Assembly (NCBI GenBank): GCA_037179515.1
Contig: JAXCGZ010015112.1
Span: 113,501 to 177,500, forward strand
From: Halocaridina rubra
Taxonomy: Eukaryota; Arthropoda; Malacostraca; Decapoda; Atyidae
Direction: 5' to 3'
Length of the DNA stretch: 64,000 nt
In this document: in pieces, positions 1 through 12,165 of the stretch
Layout: each line of letters begins with the position of its first letter
How positions within the stretch are numbered: position 1 is the first letter of the stretch
Notes under the pieces: model-generated
What the model was told of the DNA's origin: nothing
Database searches by the model: none
What the model saw: only the letters and a program-made list of their open reading frames with translations
Position numbers and translations under genes: made by a program

Positions 1-1098
1 GATGGATGAGAGGCAATTGAGAACTGAAAAATGATGATAAGAAACAGGATGCTATCATGATCAGACAAAGTTTAAGAAAAGAGAGAGAGGCATCCATTAT
101 GAGTGAGAGGGGGAAAACTTTGAGTTATTGCCCAGGGAACTGGAGCATCTGCCAGGTTTTCGTGCCACATTAGGGACAAGGGTTGCAAATGACACATTCG
201 CATATTTTGCTGTTCCTCTTCTGAGTAGCTGGGTGTCCTCTTCTGATCTGCAACTCCGGAACGGGAACATATGGTGAAAGATGCTACAACTCCAAGTGGC
301 ACACAACACAATATGCATGAGAGCTCTGTGGGGATACCCTGGTTCTGCAGTGGCCTGCCTTAGGAACTCAAAGCTGTTCAATCAGGCAGCTTAGATAACA
401 GTAACAACAGCAACTTTTAGAATGAAACAACGAAGTTGGGGAAGTGTGGGAGTAGCAAAGTATTAACAGGAAACATGGAATGGAGTTGTGTGAAAAATTG
501 GAAAAAATATTAATGTGAATGGCCCATAGAAGGACTGCTGGCTAAAAGTGCCTGTAAATCACGTAGAATATCGGATATTAAAAAAGGGAGTGACTTGTAT
601 AGAGAATTGAGCAAATGTCCAGTTGGTTTAATAGTGATGAACTGCATGAGGTGGAATTCTGAATCTTAAGTAAATTGATATGTGTAGCAGAAGGCATAAC
701 ATAATATTGGTGAGCTAGAAAGAAAATATAACAGATAGTGATGATAAATCTACATGCAACAAGGTAATTAGAGCACATATTGTAGCATAAGAAACTTCAT
801 ACTGTGCATATGAATACGAAGGTGCAAAAATTAGTGAGTAATATTGCCTGAAAGTATGCTGCAGGAAAAGAAAAAAGATGGATTGCTGGGTGTACATATG
901 ATAATATTTGCAGCCATGACCTCACTTGATCCATTTTGGGTAGAGGAAAAGGGTATCAAAAGATGGAAATGTAAAGTATGGAGGTGATTAAACTAACAAT
1001 TTATGGGGTTATTTATCATAATATGGAAGTTTGGAGGCCACTTATCTTTACAAGATCCCAAACTGTTAACAAGAGAAACTATTTCTCAATAAGCATCG
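1..1098. other. Downstream flank of NIT1, nothing recognised
   Basis: No exon, RNA gene or repeat could be recognised. Two overlapping minus-strand frames at 72-381 (79 and 94 codons) show no familiar domain. A Fhit-like HIT motif (H-x-H-x-H) was looked for on the minus strand and not seen. Confidence 0.5.
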
Positions 1099-1275
1099 TT
1101 ACCTTGGGCCTTTAGGGAGAGGAATCTCATTCAAATAGTATAAATCAGAACGTCTATGTGCCACAACAGGCATTTCTTGTCTAATCTTGTTTAGATAAGT
1201 AAGATCAATATCTGCAACAGCAAAACCTGTTCCTTCTTTGATCTCACACAACACAGTGCCCCAAGGATCAACAAT
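1099..1275 (-). CDS. NIT1: NIT1 exon 7 (last exon and stop)
   Basis: Acceptor TTTACAG. Encodes [20 protein letters not shown] and HRRSDLY, ending in LPKGPR and TAA (1101-1099). The same bases also read AAG|GTAACG, a possible donor, so read-through splicing to a downstream domain (for example Fhit) cannot be ruled out from this window. Confidence 0.9.
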   Translation of the reverse strand: MVDPWGTVLCEIKEGTGFAVADIDLTYLNKIRQEMPVVAHRRSDLYYLNEIPLPKGPR

Positions 1276-4200
1276 CTGTAAAGTAAAAAGTTAGTGAAAA
1301 TAGAGATAAGATAAACTTCATTTTCAAGTAAACAGCAAATATGAATTTATTTACTTATTTTTACGTTTAATATGTCAATATTAGTCCCAATTATTCGGGT
1401 GGAAACAAATACAATGGAGCTAGGGAATTAGTGATTACAATACAGTGTTGCCTCACTTATCGCGGTAGTTCGGTTCCGGGACCCGGCGCGAACCAGGAAA
1501 TCCGCGAAGTAGGATCCGCCTATATGTACATAGATATTTTAATATATTTTTACGTTTACACTGTATAAACCCTCCCTGCACTGTTAAAAAACACCCTTTA
1601 CATTATAAATAACAGCAAGCAACGTAAATTTTTATGAAAGTGATAGATAAAATTACGGTGAATGAAGTGATAATGACGTGACATACATACTCATTTACAA
1701 TTATTTTTTCGTTTACGTACTGTATAAACCCTCCCTGCACTGTTAAAAAAACACCCTTTACATTATAAATAACAGCAAGCAACGTAAATTTTTATGAGAG
1801 TGATAGATAAAATTACGGTGAATGAGGTGATAATGACGTGACATACATACTCATTTACAATTATTTTTTCGTTTACGTACTGTATAAACCCTCCCTGCAG
1901 TTAAAAAAACACCTTTTACATTATAAATAACAGCAAGCAACGTAAGTTTTTATGAAAGTGATAGATAAAATTACGGTGAATGAGGTGATAATGACGTGAC
2001 ATACATATTCATTTACAATTATTTTTTCGTTTACGTACTGTATAAACCCTCCCTGCACTGTTAAAAAAACACCCTTTACATTATAAATAACAGCAAGCAA
2101 CGTAAATTTTTATGAAAGTGATAGATAAAATTACGGTGAATGAGGTGATAATGACGTGACATACATACTCATTTACAATTATTTTTTCGTTTACGTACCG
2201 TATAAACCCTCCCTGCACTGTTAAAAAAACACCCTTTACATTATAAATAACAGCAAGCAACGTAAATTTTTATGAAAGTGATAGATAAAATTACGATGAA
2301 TGAGGTGATGATGACGTGACACACATACTCATTTACAATTATTTTTTTTGTTTACGAACTGTATAAACCCTCCCTGCACTGTTAAAAAACACCCTTTACA
2401 TTATAAATAACAGCACGCAACGTAAATTTCAATAAAAAAATTAAAATACTGAAATTTTTTTTCTTCAATATTTTAATATTTTTGCGTATACCCATAAAAT
2501 AAAATAATAATTTATCCAAAAAAACCCGCGATAGAGTGAGAACGCGAACCAAGAAGCACGAATAACCGGGGTAACACTGTATTCATTCTTTTATGAAAAA
2601 CATAGGCTCCATCGCATGTCTGTCATCTCCTGTGTCAAGTCTTCTATCCACTATACTGCTGCTGTCCCCAAGTTCTTGCAGAGTAATATGCATAATAATA
2701 AGACTAAAAAGAAACTGGAGAGATATATACAAATATACACTACCATTGCATGTCCATATGATGATCTCTTTTTATTATGCTGGCCTGTCTGAGCAGCTGC
2801 AATCACATAACACTGAGTTTCTGCAAAATGGATAAAGTCAAAAGTTTACACATCTTTCCAATAAATTTTTCATTTTATTCTGCGACACTGTGGCACAGCA
2901 GTAGTGCTAGGACTGGTAATATTCGAGCCCAAGGTTCAACAATGGCCTGGTGTTAAGACAGCATTCATCGTTTAATATCAGTACTGTTAAATCAGGAGGG
3001 GATGATGATTTCCCAAAGGCCTACCTAATAATTCGGTCATTACTGGAGATCCCTGGGTCCATGTAACTGGAGAGGGGGCTTGGGCCACAGCTGTATGGTA
3101 GGTATACTGTTGGGCTCTAGTATGCACATTTTAGCTCCTTGGGAATACAGGGCTGCCACAATCACCCTCCCTCTATCCTGTTAGGGTCATCAACAGGGTA
3201 AGTGGGCAAGGATTATCTGCTGTGAGACCCGACAGCCACCACTGGCTTACCTCAGTTTATGGTGTATATGTAATTACAGAATATACACATTAAAGCTGCC
3301 TTTTTCAAATGTGGTGAAAACTTGAAGATCCTGCATAAGACTGAAGGAGTGTGAAAGACGTACAAAAGATTCATCTACGTGTACACTTGAAAAATATTAG
3401 CACAATATTCTATTAAGTATTACTCAATAAGAGGGGGAAATGTAGGAGAAAAATGTTTTTGGATGTAGTGAGGGAGGACATAAAAGTGTGTGGTGTAGCG
3501 GAGGTGGGAGAAAGGGATAAGGCGATATGGAGACGACTGATACGCGATAGAAGCTGCTGAAAGACTTGACTGATTACTCTACTAATACAATAAAACAGTA
3601 TTCCCATTTATATTTACCAATAGCACGGGCTCTCAGAATAGTTTTCCAGTGAGCGAGGCCAGTTGTTACGGTAAATGCCGAGGGATAGGTCAGTATCTGA
3701 GCGCCTAACCTTCGTTGAATTAGACTTAACTCTGGGAATCTCATATCGTAACACTTCAGTCATGTTAAGGATAGTCAATAAAATACATGAGATCATATGA
3801 CTCAATGACAAAGTAATAACAAAACTTCAAGTGCTGGTAAATGGTAACTAGCAGCTAACTATCAAAGAAAGAACAAGGTAACAAATACATATAAAATGGC
3901 TACAATTCCCCTTGTAAGGAGGTGGTCGAGTATATCACTCCCTGAGCAGAGCGCTTTAATCAGCAAGCTAACGCAGTCCCCCAAGGTAACACTATTACAA
4001 CAATTAAAATCTGGGTTAATATTTGTTACCCTGAAAGCATGCAACAGTCAATCACATCAAATGAGGTCTAATTCTGTAGAGATAAAAGTGGAAACAGTCA
4101 ATCACATCAAATAAGGTCTAATTCTGTAGAGATAAAAGTGGAAACAATACAATTAGGGGAATCGCCATCTTATATCTGGGGTCATAAATGTTCCTGATAG

Positions 4201-7200
4201 ATAGTTACCATCAGGAGTTGAATAGTATACCAAAAAGGATACAATAGCTAATGCAACATTCCCAGCAGGAGTTGACACTGGATCATATATTCCTTCTCCT
4301 TGAGAAATGTAGGTAGACTCCTCTAAACGTAAATTCTTTTCAGGAATGTGTACGCTAAAGAGGTGAGTCTTTTTGTAGGTTGACACAATTTCTCCAATTT
4401 CATTTGTCAATATATGAGTATTACTGACTTTATTTTCTTCCTTTTCCTGAAGTATGAAAGCAAAAATCATCATCAATAAAAAAAAATCTATGGTTATCTC
4501 AGAGCCTAATGCTGCTATATTTCTAGATCTACATTACTTTGACCATTTCTTTCAGTCTGTCTCGTTTTATTGCTTATTATTCTTTATTTCTGTCTTGACT
4601 TTAAGCTGCTATTTTTATTAAAATGTATTTTTGGTACCCAAAACAATGAGGGCAACTTTCTGTGCCCGCCCCAGTGTCACATTCATGAAGTAGAAAAAGC
4701 ATTCTTATTCATTTTATAACAATACTTTTACTTTGTGCAGGGGAACAGGGTATCATAGTGGTTAAAGTGCTCAACTCCGGAAGTAAAAGGTGGATCCTTG
4801 TACCCACTCCCATAATGGAGATTAATAATGACACATAAAACGGCATACAAAAACTAACTTGTACTTTATGGTGTTTCCTTCAAAATCAGGCAGGGTGAGC
4901 ACAACCATAACAAGCAACAAATACAAGACAATATAGTTCTTCCAAACCCTTTTAAATACACTCCTTTCATCTAGCTTGTATTTAAAAGTGCACTGTCTTA
5001 TGTTTTAAAATTAGTTCCCACTCAAATGGGGTAGACAAAGACATGCTGGAGTTAGAAAGGGATTAAGAATGAGTGCACCTCCTAATGCCCTGCGGCAGGC
5101 TTGAGACTTGCGTTAGTCACTTTCCTAACTCTTGCCATTACCATTGAGCTACCATGGCCCCTTGGCTTGTATTTTATTGATATACACGAAAAACTTCATT
5201 ATCATCACAAGAGAGTCTGTTTCCTTGACACGATTTACCTCACCTACCTTATGATGACTTGATTTTGTTCCCATTAAACTCTAATAAATATTAAATAATA
5301 CTTATCTAGGGTCCGTTGTAGCTCAGTGATTGATGTTCAAGCCAAAATGTGACTAAAAGCTAGTTCGTCCCCACTGCAGGGCATTAGGAAGGCCATCCAG
5401 CCTCAATCTTCCAACTCAAATCTGTGGGGACTAAGTGTGACACACAAAACGGTGTGCTACTAGCTCTGAAACATGACCTTTCAAACCTATTTAGACAACT
5501 CAAACTTTCCATGTTTTGTAGGTGTGGGATAAATATATAAAATTCTAATGTATTAACGAAATTTAAAGCGAGATTAGCAATTGCAATGCGATTATCTTAA
5601 GTCTTTTATAAAATATTCGCTAAATAAAAAAAAAAAGAAAGAGGAGGTTGAGTTGATATAGGAATGGGCAGAGCAGCAAAAGGAGGAAGAAGAACCAAGG
5701 AAGAAAGAATAAGTTCCTACTATTCAATGTAATAAAAGTGTGATAAGTAATCTATACTGCACCTTAATATGTAAGCCTCCCAAAGACAACCATACACCAA
5801 GAGATGCTCCTAAATTACAATATTTTAATACTATGGGTCCTTGAATACTTTCGGCCAATTTTATCGAGTCTTCCTTAGTCTCAGCAATATAATCACACGC
5901 TTCGGGAAGAAATACCATCTGAAAACAGAGAGATGATAGAAGTAGTCATACTTTACGAAATGAAAACATTCTCCATTGAAATGTTACAAATACCAACAAT
6001 TTTCTTTTTTACTTCAAAAATTAAGCCTCACTTTGTTAATAACTAGCTCAACATACAAACTGACATGAGGTATGCGGACACACATACATACAAGCTGGGA
6101 ATAAGGATAAGCTAAGGCTTGCTTTCCATTATTTCAGTTATGCAATCCCGTTTTAAAACAATTTAAAACCATAACAAGGGAAACTCTTACATATGATATT
6201 CATGCTCATTAAAGGTATACTCAAAGAGTGATTCTGTATAAATATGAAAAACTACTTGAGAAAATGGCATATATTCATCACCATTATAAATAGATAAAAA
6301 TTTCTATATATATAAAAAAAAAGGTACGTTCGCATTGCCCAACGTTGTTTGCTGTTTCATGCTCTGACTATTGTGCTACCTCAGTTCTCATTCTAATGTT
6401 TGATCACATGTACATACATCCACCACCTTAGAATAAATAAAAAACTTCCAATTGCCTCACAGCCCATATCGAACATAAAATGGTGTAAGGTTAACGTTCC
6501 CATGAGAACACTCAAAAGCTAGGATGTCAAGATGGGGCTAGGTTGCCCACACTCTTGACCCTTGATTACCAGAACTTCATATGCACTTAACCCATGACAC
6601 TGAGATTTGAAGACTATACAGTAGCTCCATTTACGTTAAATTTAAAGGATTTACCAACATACCTGCATCCATCCCTTTTTTGGATGGGGACTAACTGTGA
6701 CACATAAAATGGTACTACTTCTACATAACCGTACAAATTAAATAGTGAAACAAAGGTAGCACTTCCATTTAGGAAAAATATAAATTAGGAAATTGGAATA
6801 AATTATTTCCAATATCATAAAGTACAGAGCGAACATGTGTACTACACTGTACACTGCATGTTTCTTCCAACCTCCCTGCAAAAAAAACCTCCTGAGTGAA
6901 AGCCGTAGCCCTACTGGTTGACTCTTGGATGTAATTGCTGGCAAATGATAAGCTCCTGAGTGTTCACTGAAGCTGGAATGCGAAGACCAGGCTGTACTTA
7001 CTGGTCAAAAAGAGTATCCCAAGTGTCGCTGAATCCTGAGCGTCAAGATTATGCTGCAGTCACTGCTGTTTCATATCCATTGAACTCTCATTGTAAGTGT
7101 GAAAAACAGTTCTATTCAAATAATGTATAAAAGTTTATCATAAATTAAAAAGAAGACAAAAATTTATAATCTTAAAATATGAGTGCACAAGGTGTGTATC

Positions 7201-9133
7201 TCTGTCGACTTTAATGGTTTAGCATATAATACAAAAGTAAAAAAAGCCATAGGTTATAAATTAAGAGAAATTCATATCCTGTACATTACAGTACTGAATA
7301 CTGTATTTATAAGTACTCTACAATACACTATATGTTTTATTCAAATTCCCTGCACAGGCCGAAAACCACCTCCCAATGAATGCAGTAGCCAAAAGCAACC
7401 TCCTGAGGGCTCATACAAGCTGGAATGCAAAGAGAGGGTTGTGATGGTCAGTCTTCTTGACCTTCCAAGCCCACCGAAGGTAGGATGCAAAGAATGGGAC
7501 ATACACGCCTTCCAATCAAAGCCAGAATTTCAAGACACCTGTAGGGTTCCCGAGCGCTAACCATAGATGGTGCATTAAGCCTGGGCAAAGCTCAGTGGAG
7601 TTACTAACCCGAAACTGAAGGGTGGAGATTAAACTGTGCTAGCAAGCTACAAATATCCTCCTGAGTGTTCATGGAAGCCAGAGCTTTAAGACTGTGGTGC
7701 AGTCACCAATGCAATTGGATAATATTGGAAACTTGCACATACAAATGTGATTTCAACTAGAGTGCACACTGAGTAAAGTTCAACAGTTATGAATGCAACC
7801 AAATCCCACTCTTCCTATATAATGAACAATTTCATAGAATGCTTTACAATACTGTAGACAATGTAAGGTTCACCAAACTTTAAAACAAGCACATACTATA
7901 CGATGAAAAACAGATATGTAGTAATTTTTAGAAAAACTTAAATATACCTTGGCTCCGGCAGCAACAGCTTTCTTTATAAAGTCCTCGCATGTGTGAAAGT
8001 TCACTTCTTTATCTGATACAGAAGTCATTTGCACTACAGCCACACGGCACATATGTGCCTCCGCTGCGCTAAATGTAGAAGTGATAAATGCTTAAGTAAA
8101 TCATTGTAACGATTTTTCAAAGAAATCATTCAGATACCTTAATCATATGAAAAACAAAAATAGGTATTTTCTACAAAAGATTTGGTAAGAAAAACAATAA
8201 AATAGCAATATTATGTCATACAGTTATTACTAAAGAGGATAATATGATATTATAAGTGATTCAATTCACCCATGCAAACAAAAGTTAAAGTAAGGTTATG
8301 TACTGAATCAATGCAGATATAACTACAGATGTTGTTATTTGCCGTTTTATGTCACTTTTAATCCCTATTCATAGTAGGGTAGACATAGGTTAAAGATGGA
8401 GAAATAAGGCTGGATGGCCTTCCTAATGCTCCGCATTAAACTCGAACATGGGTTTATCACTTCCTCAGTTGAGTGTCCTAAACACTGCCCTACTACGGTC
8501 CCCAGATGTAAGTAGGTATGTAAAAGTAAAAGTAACGACATATTTTTAGTATATCCTTATTATAACTTAACACTTCAATGAAAACAAGCAGACAAGCATT
8601 TAGCTTCCTACTTCCCCAATTGGGCTTAAGTTCAGTATTTGAAAAATTCACATAACCATATCGGATTATCTCTGACAACTGCCCCAAAGGACATATGCTC
8701 CTGTAGGACAACTGCCTCCACGGGATAACTGCCCTCAGAGAACTAAAACTCTGGATATATGCTTTTATTCCAATTTATATTTCTGAAGTTAATATCTGGC
8801 TAAATCATTTCATTGGACAATTCTTCCAAATGGAAAATCAATAGGTAATTTGTCAGGGAGCAATTATTCTATAAGGCATTTGCTCGAGAAACAATTGCCA
8901 GGTGGCAAGTTCTTCTGATACCCCTTCCACACTATTCATCAAAGGACATTTTAGCAATAACTTGAATAGCACATAGTTAAAATTTTAGACTCAACAGAAT
9001 CAAACTAAAATAATTATAATACATACTTTTGGCTCATACTTCTTTGAGGTAACCTTTGCAACAAGGGTAAAAGTGATTTCTTGCAATTCAAGTAATATCT
9101 GAAGTGAAAGAGATGATGTGCCAATGTCTTCAT
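1099..9133 (-). CDS. NIT1: NIT1-like deaminated glutathione amidase (nitrilase family), complete, 7 coding exons
   Basis: Carbon-nitrogen hydrolase that removes the amide of deaminated glutathione, a metabolite-repair reaction in cytosol and mitochondria (family knowledge). The exons join (in transcription order) 9133-9027, 8068-7948, 5918-5763, 4446-4243, 3753-3618, 2820-2744, 1275-1099. All have AG acceptors, GT donors and matching phases, giving 325 codons plus TAA, very close to human NIT1 (about 327). Catalytic Glu lies in FLPEACDY (exon 3), Lys in YKKTHLF (exon 4) and Cys in CYDMRFPEL (exon 5). The first 35 codons are Arg/Lys/Leu-rich without acids, like a mitochondrial presequence, and an internal ATG (9037-9035) could give a cytosolic form. 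Exon 1 is preceded by an acceptor, so an upstream non-coding exon is expected. Invertebrates often carry a Nit-Fhit fusion; the stop codon and length favour a stand-alone NIT1 here. Confidence 0.93.
1443..2579. mobile_element. Non-autonomous Tigger/pogo-like transposon filled with satellite repeats
   Basis: Left terminus CAGTGTTGCCTCACTTATCG and right terminus (read inward) CAGTGTTACCCCGGTTATTC form imperfect terminal inverted repeats with CGCGAACC in both sub-terminal regions. TA target-site duplications lie at 1441-1442 and 2580-2581. CAGTG-type ends with TA duplication fit the pogo/Tigger group. No transposase is present; the interior is a 160-bp tandem repeat. It sits in NIT1 intron 6. 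Confidence 0.75.
1536..2430. repeat. 160-bp tandem repeat, about 5.5 units
   Basis: The landmark CTGTATAAACCCTCCCTGCA recurs at 1561, 1720, 1880, 2039, 2199 and 2359, a steady period of 159-160 bp, with few differences between units. The array lies wholly between the terminal inverted repeats of the surrounding element. Confidence 0.95.
2744..2820 (-). CDS. NIT1: NIT1 exon 6
   Basis: Acceptor TTTTGCAG, donor ATG|GTAGTG; 77 nt. Encodes [13 protein letters not shown] and SSYGHAM, near-identical in kind to the human protein. It is too short and too broken by flanking stops to be found as an ATG-initiated reading frame. Confidence 0.9.
3015..3245 (+). repeat. Unclassified interspersed repeat, copy 1
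   Basis: Shares an alignable stretch with 46550-46680: TTAGCTCCTTGGGAATA, CCTCC/CCATCCTG, GGGTCATC(A)ACAG, then AAGACC/GAGACCCGACAGC. A tRNA-like head (GTGGCACAGCAGTAG to ATTCGAGCCC, about 2890-2935) lies just upstream. Confidence 0.55.
3618..3753 (-). CDS. NIT1: NIT1 exon 5 (catalytic cysteine)
   Basis: Acceptor CTGAAG, donor G|GTAAAT; 136 nt, phase 0 to 1. It starts exactly at the nucleophile, [11 protein letters not shown], then [12 protein letters not shown] and LRARAI. The family usually has HWE; here the third residue is Lys (HWK), an unusual substitution. Confidence 0.92.
4045..4146. repeat. Two-copy tandem duplication, about 52 bp
   Basis: The block starting AGTCAATCACATCAAAT and ending GATAAAAGTGGAAAC occurs twice in succession with one or two differences. 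It lies in NIT1 intron 4. Confidence 0.85.
4243..4446 (-). CDS. NIT1: NIT1 exon 4 (catalytic lysine)
   Basis: Acceptor CTTCAG, donor ATT|GTATCC; 68 codons in phase 0. Contains [11 protein letters not shown], the catalytic Lys in [11 protein letters not shown], and [14 protein letters not shown] leading into the cysteine exon. Confidence 0.92.
4741..4860 (+). repeat. tRNA-derived SINE
   Basis: tRNA-like head with A-box-like TATCATAGTGGTTAAAG and B-box-like GGTGGATCC, then the family tail TGACACATAAAACGGC. Same family as 5311, 8336, 21119, 32174 and 48385. Confidence 0.65.
5003..5163 (-). repeat. tRNA-derived SINE
   Basis: Read on the minus strand: GGCCATGGTAGCTCAATGG (A box), a degenerate B box, then the body motif GGGCATTAGGA that recurs in the other copies. 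Confidence 0.7.
5311..5462 (+). repeat. tRNA-derived SINE
   Basis: GGGTCCGTTGTAGCTCAGTG head, B-box-like AGTTCGTCCCC, body GGGCATTAGGAAGGCCATCC and tail GTGACACACAAAACGG. This is the clearest copy of the family in the window. Confidence 0.75.
5763..5918 (-). CDS. NIT1: NIT1 exon 3 (catalytic glutamate)
   Basis: Acceptor TTTTCAG, donor AAG|GTGCAG; 52 codons in phase 0. Contains [12 protein letters not shown], where the Glu is the general base of the nitrilase triad, and [10 protein letters not shown], a strongly conserved NIT1 strand. Confidence 0.92.
6664..6715 (+). repeat. SINE tail fragment
   Basis: Only the 3' part is present: CATCCATCCC, TGGGGACTAACTGTGACAC and ATAAAATGG, matching the tail of the copy at 5311. 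Confidence 0.55.
6860..7690 (+). repeat. Degenerate low-copy repeat blocks in NIT1 intron 2
   Basis: Variants of CCTCCTGAGTGTTCA...AAGCTGGAATGC recur near 6890, 6950, 7400-7430 and 7650. A 125-codon plus-strand frame at 7183-7560 runs through them but has no recognisable domain, so it is treated as repeat and not as a gene. Confidence 0.4.
7948..8068 (-). CDS. NIT1: NIT1 exon 2
   Basis: Acceptor TTTAG, donor AAG|GTATAT. Encodes the start of the nitrilase fold, with [10 protein letters not shown] and KAVAAGAK matching the first beta strand and helix of NIT1. Length 121 nt keeps the reading phase. Confidence 0.9.
8336..8503 (-). repeat. tRNA-derived SINE
   Basis: On the minus strand: GGGGACCGTAGTAGGGCAGTG head, B box TGTTCGAGTTTAA, body GAGCATTAGGAAGGCCATCC, tail GTGACATAAAACGGCAAAT. 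It lies in NIT1 intron 1. Confidence 0.75.
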
Positions 9134-9145
9134 TAATGTTGAAGT
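9027..9145 (-). CDS. NIT1: NIT1 exon 1 (first coding exon, leader peptide)
   Basis: A pyrimidine-rich acceptor ending in TTTCAG is at 9155-9146, and the donor GTATGT starts at 9026. The ATG at 9133-9131 opens a basic, hydrophobic leader ([11 protein letters not shown] then several K/R), as in mammalian NIT1. Coding ends in phase 2 (AA), which joins the C that starts exon 2 to make Asn. No stop precedes the ATG inside this exon, so a start in an upstream exon cannot be excluded. Confidence 0.75.
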
Positions 9146-9160
9146 CTGAAAAAAAAAAAG

Positions 9161-9162
<2 letters not shown>

Positions 9163-9240
<78 letters not shown>
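9163..9240. repeat. (AT)n microsatellite
   Basis: About 39 uninterrupted AT units, immediately upstream (minus-strand sense) of the NIT1 exon 1 acceptor. Confidence 0.97.
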
Positions 9241-9254
9241 TGTATAAGGTTTTA

Positions 9255-9490
9255 TGTTTATCAATTGGTCCCCGTTTGATGGAGGATGGGACAGACAGGT
9301 TGGAGCAGGGGGACTACATACTTTTTGTGTCAAAATTAGTTTCCAAATACAGTACATGGCAATGACACAGACATATTGGAGGTTTAAGGGAATTAAGGCT
9401 GGATGCTCTTCCTGATGCCCAGCGATGGGATTGAACCACCAGAATCACTTCTCGACTCACGCGCTCTACCACTGAGCTACCGTGGCAATA
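9255..9490 (-). repeat. tRNA-derived SINE, possibly interrupted
   Basis: On the minus strand: GCCACGGTAGCTCAGTGGTA (A box), GGTGGTTCAATCCC (B box), GGGCATCAGGAAGAGCATCC body. The tail region is split by extra sequence at about 9290-9355. Confidence 0.7.
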
Positions 9491-11060
9491 CCTCTTCTTA
9501 AAGTCTCCATCTAGAATAACACATCTAAAAATCTAATTTCAGCAAAAAATATGCATACGAGGTTTGGTACTGATTAAACATTTTGAAAAAGGGATAATTC
9601 TACTCATTTTGGACACAGTAAGTGGCTATTTTCAGACTCAAACAATGTACTGGATATGGTTTGAAACAAGCCAACGTGTAATTTATCAAGTAAAAAAGTT
9701 TTGCATCATAGAATGGAACACTTTGCTTTCGTGACTGCTGCAAACCTGTCTTATGAATAAAAAGTTTGGCTCTTACAGTAATTAACAAAAAGTTTGCCTA
9801 ATAAAATCTTGCTTTTAAAATATGAACCGATAAACATTGAAAAGGTTTATTTTCACCATCCTGATATGGATAACCAGTTACTTCCAATATTTACATAAGA
9901 TTTGGAATTATATCCAAATAGCTCTTTAACTATCTATCTGTTTATACACAAAAGCCAAAATCTCCCTTGTACCCTTATAAGGGAGGAGGTGTGACTGAGG
10001 TATAGCAAAAACCTGACTGTTAGATACTAAAAGCTTTAACTCTAGCGTATGTGTAAATACCTTCATATACAAGATCTGTTCCACCTGGAATCAACATCCA
10101 GAAAGTGTTATCAACAGCACTACCGTAGAATAGTTTAAAAGAATCTTGACAGAAATGTGCACACGTTAGAATGAGAGTACAGGGTATGTGTTACCGAGTA
10201 AATATGGTGTATCTTCTCGGTATGGACCACAAAGTTTAAGATATACTAATCCTGTCCATGTAAATCCTTGTATCTCTTTGTGGGAGGAAAATACAGTGGA
10301 GGAACCTCAGCCGTTCCCACGCTCAACCCAATTTAGTCGATTTTTAAGAAAGGCAGGGGAACAAAAAGTAGGTAATAAATATGGTTTAAGTCACAAGATC
10401 CAAAGATTCTCATTGGATATAATGGGGTAATCCCCTCAAGGAAGTTAGTTAGAGAGACATAAAACTAGAGCAGAGGTTTATTGTGGGCAATTTACCCTAA
10501 GTAAGAGCCTGAAGAGTCACACTAAGTACTTAACTGCGGGTAATTTACCCCAAAAGTCCAAGGAGTCCTATTCAGTAGTTTAATGTGGGTAATTTACCCA
10601 AAAAGTCCAAGGAGTCCTATTCAGTAGTTTATTGTGGGTAACTTACCATGAGAAAGATACCCTAAATGAAGAAAATACCGATAAGTTCAGTGGGTTACTA
10701 TGGCAAAGAATTGAACAGCAGTGTCACGAGTAACCTTCATCTGACAGACCGATAATATGATTACAACGAAATGTCAACACTTCAAACAAACAAAATATTA
10801 GTGAATAAAACATAGAATAAACAAAATAACAACTGTTAAATTCCCAACATGCCTAATTCTTGAAATTCTGATATAAATGTGAAAGCAACTCCGAGATTCT
10901 ATAAACTTTTAGCAATAAGTAAACAGTTTGTGGTTGATGTCTGTAGTATGTGGAGATAAGCCTTCGTAACGGCTCTCCTTTTTATTCTTCTCCCTCTCTT
11001 AATGTTTTCCTTCCTTCAGCATAAGTTCCCATAAAAGATTTGTTCTCTTTTCAATTTATT
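9491..11060. other. Intergenic stretch; only a minor tandem repeat recognised
   Basis: No conserved exon was recognised. A short frame at 10188-10430 (80 codons) has no known motif. A 50-bp tandem repeat at 10476-10650 is the only clear structure. A 5' non-coding exon of NIT1 may lie here but cannot be placed. Confidence 0.5.
10476..10650. repeat. 50-bp tandem repeat, 4 units
   Basis: GTTTA(A/T)TGTGGGTAATTTACCC recurs at 10476, 10527, 10578 and 10627, followed by AAAGTCCAAGGAGTCCTATT in the middle units. Confidence 0.85.

Positions 11061-12165
<1,105 letters not shown>

Noticed and set aside
72..381. Minus-strand frames of 79 and 94 codons near the left edge
   Set aside because: Overlap in two frames, no known domain, no splice context; not Fhit.
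1561..2430. CRISPR-like array
   Set aside because: 160-bp units are continuous without unique spacers, in a eukaryotic intron.
4153..4200. PDIRWRFP, resembling the nitrilase CYDxRFPE motif, at the end of a minus-strand frame
   Set aside because: The real motif with Cys is in exon 5 (3753-3618) with matching splice sites; this is intron read-through.
5311..5385. Possible tRNA genes at several TAGCTCAGTGG/GTTCGA sites
   Set aside because: They share a non-tRNA body (GGCATTAGGAAGGCC) and tail, and lack a full acceptor stem; they are SINE heads.
7183..7560. 125-codon plus-strand frame in NIT1 intron 2
   Set aside because: Runs through degenerate repeat blocks and has no recognisable domain.
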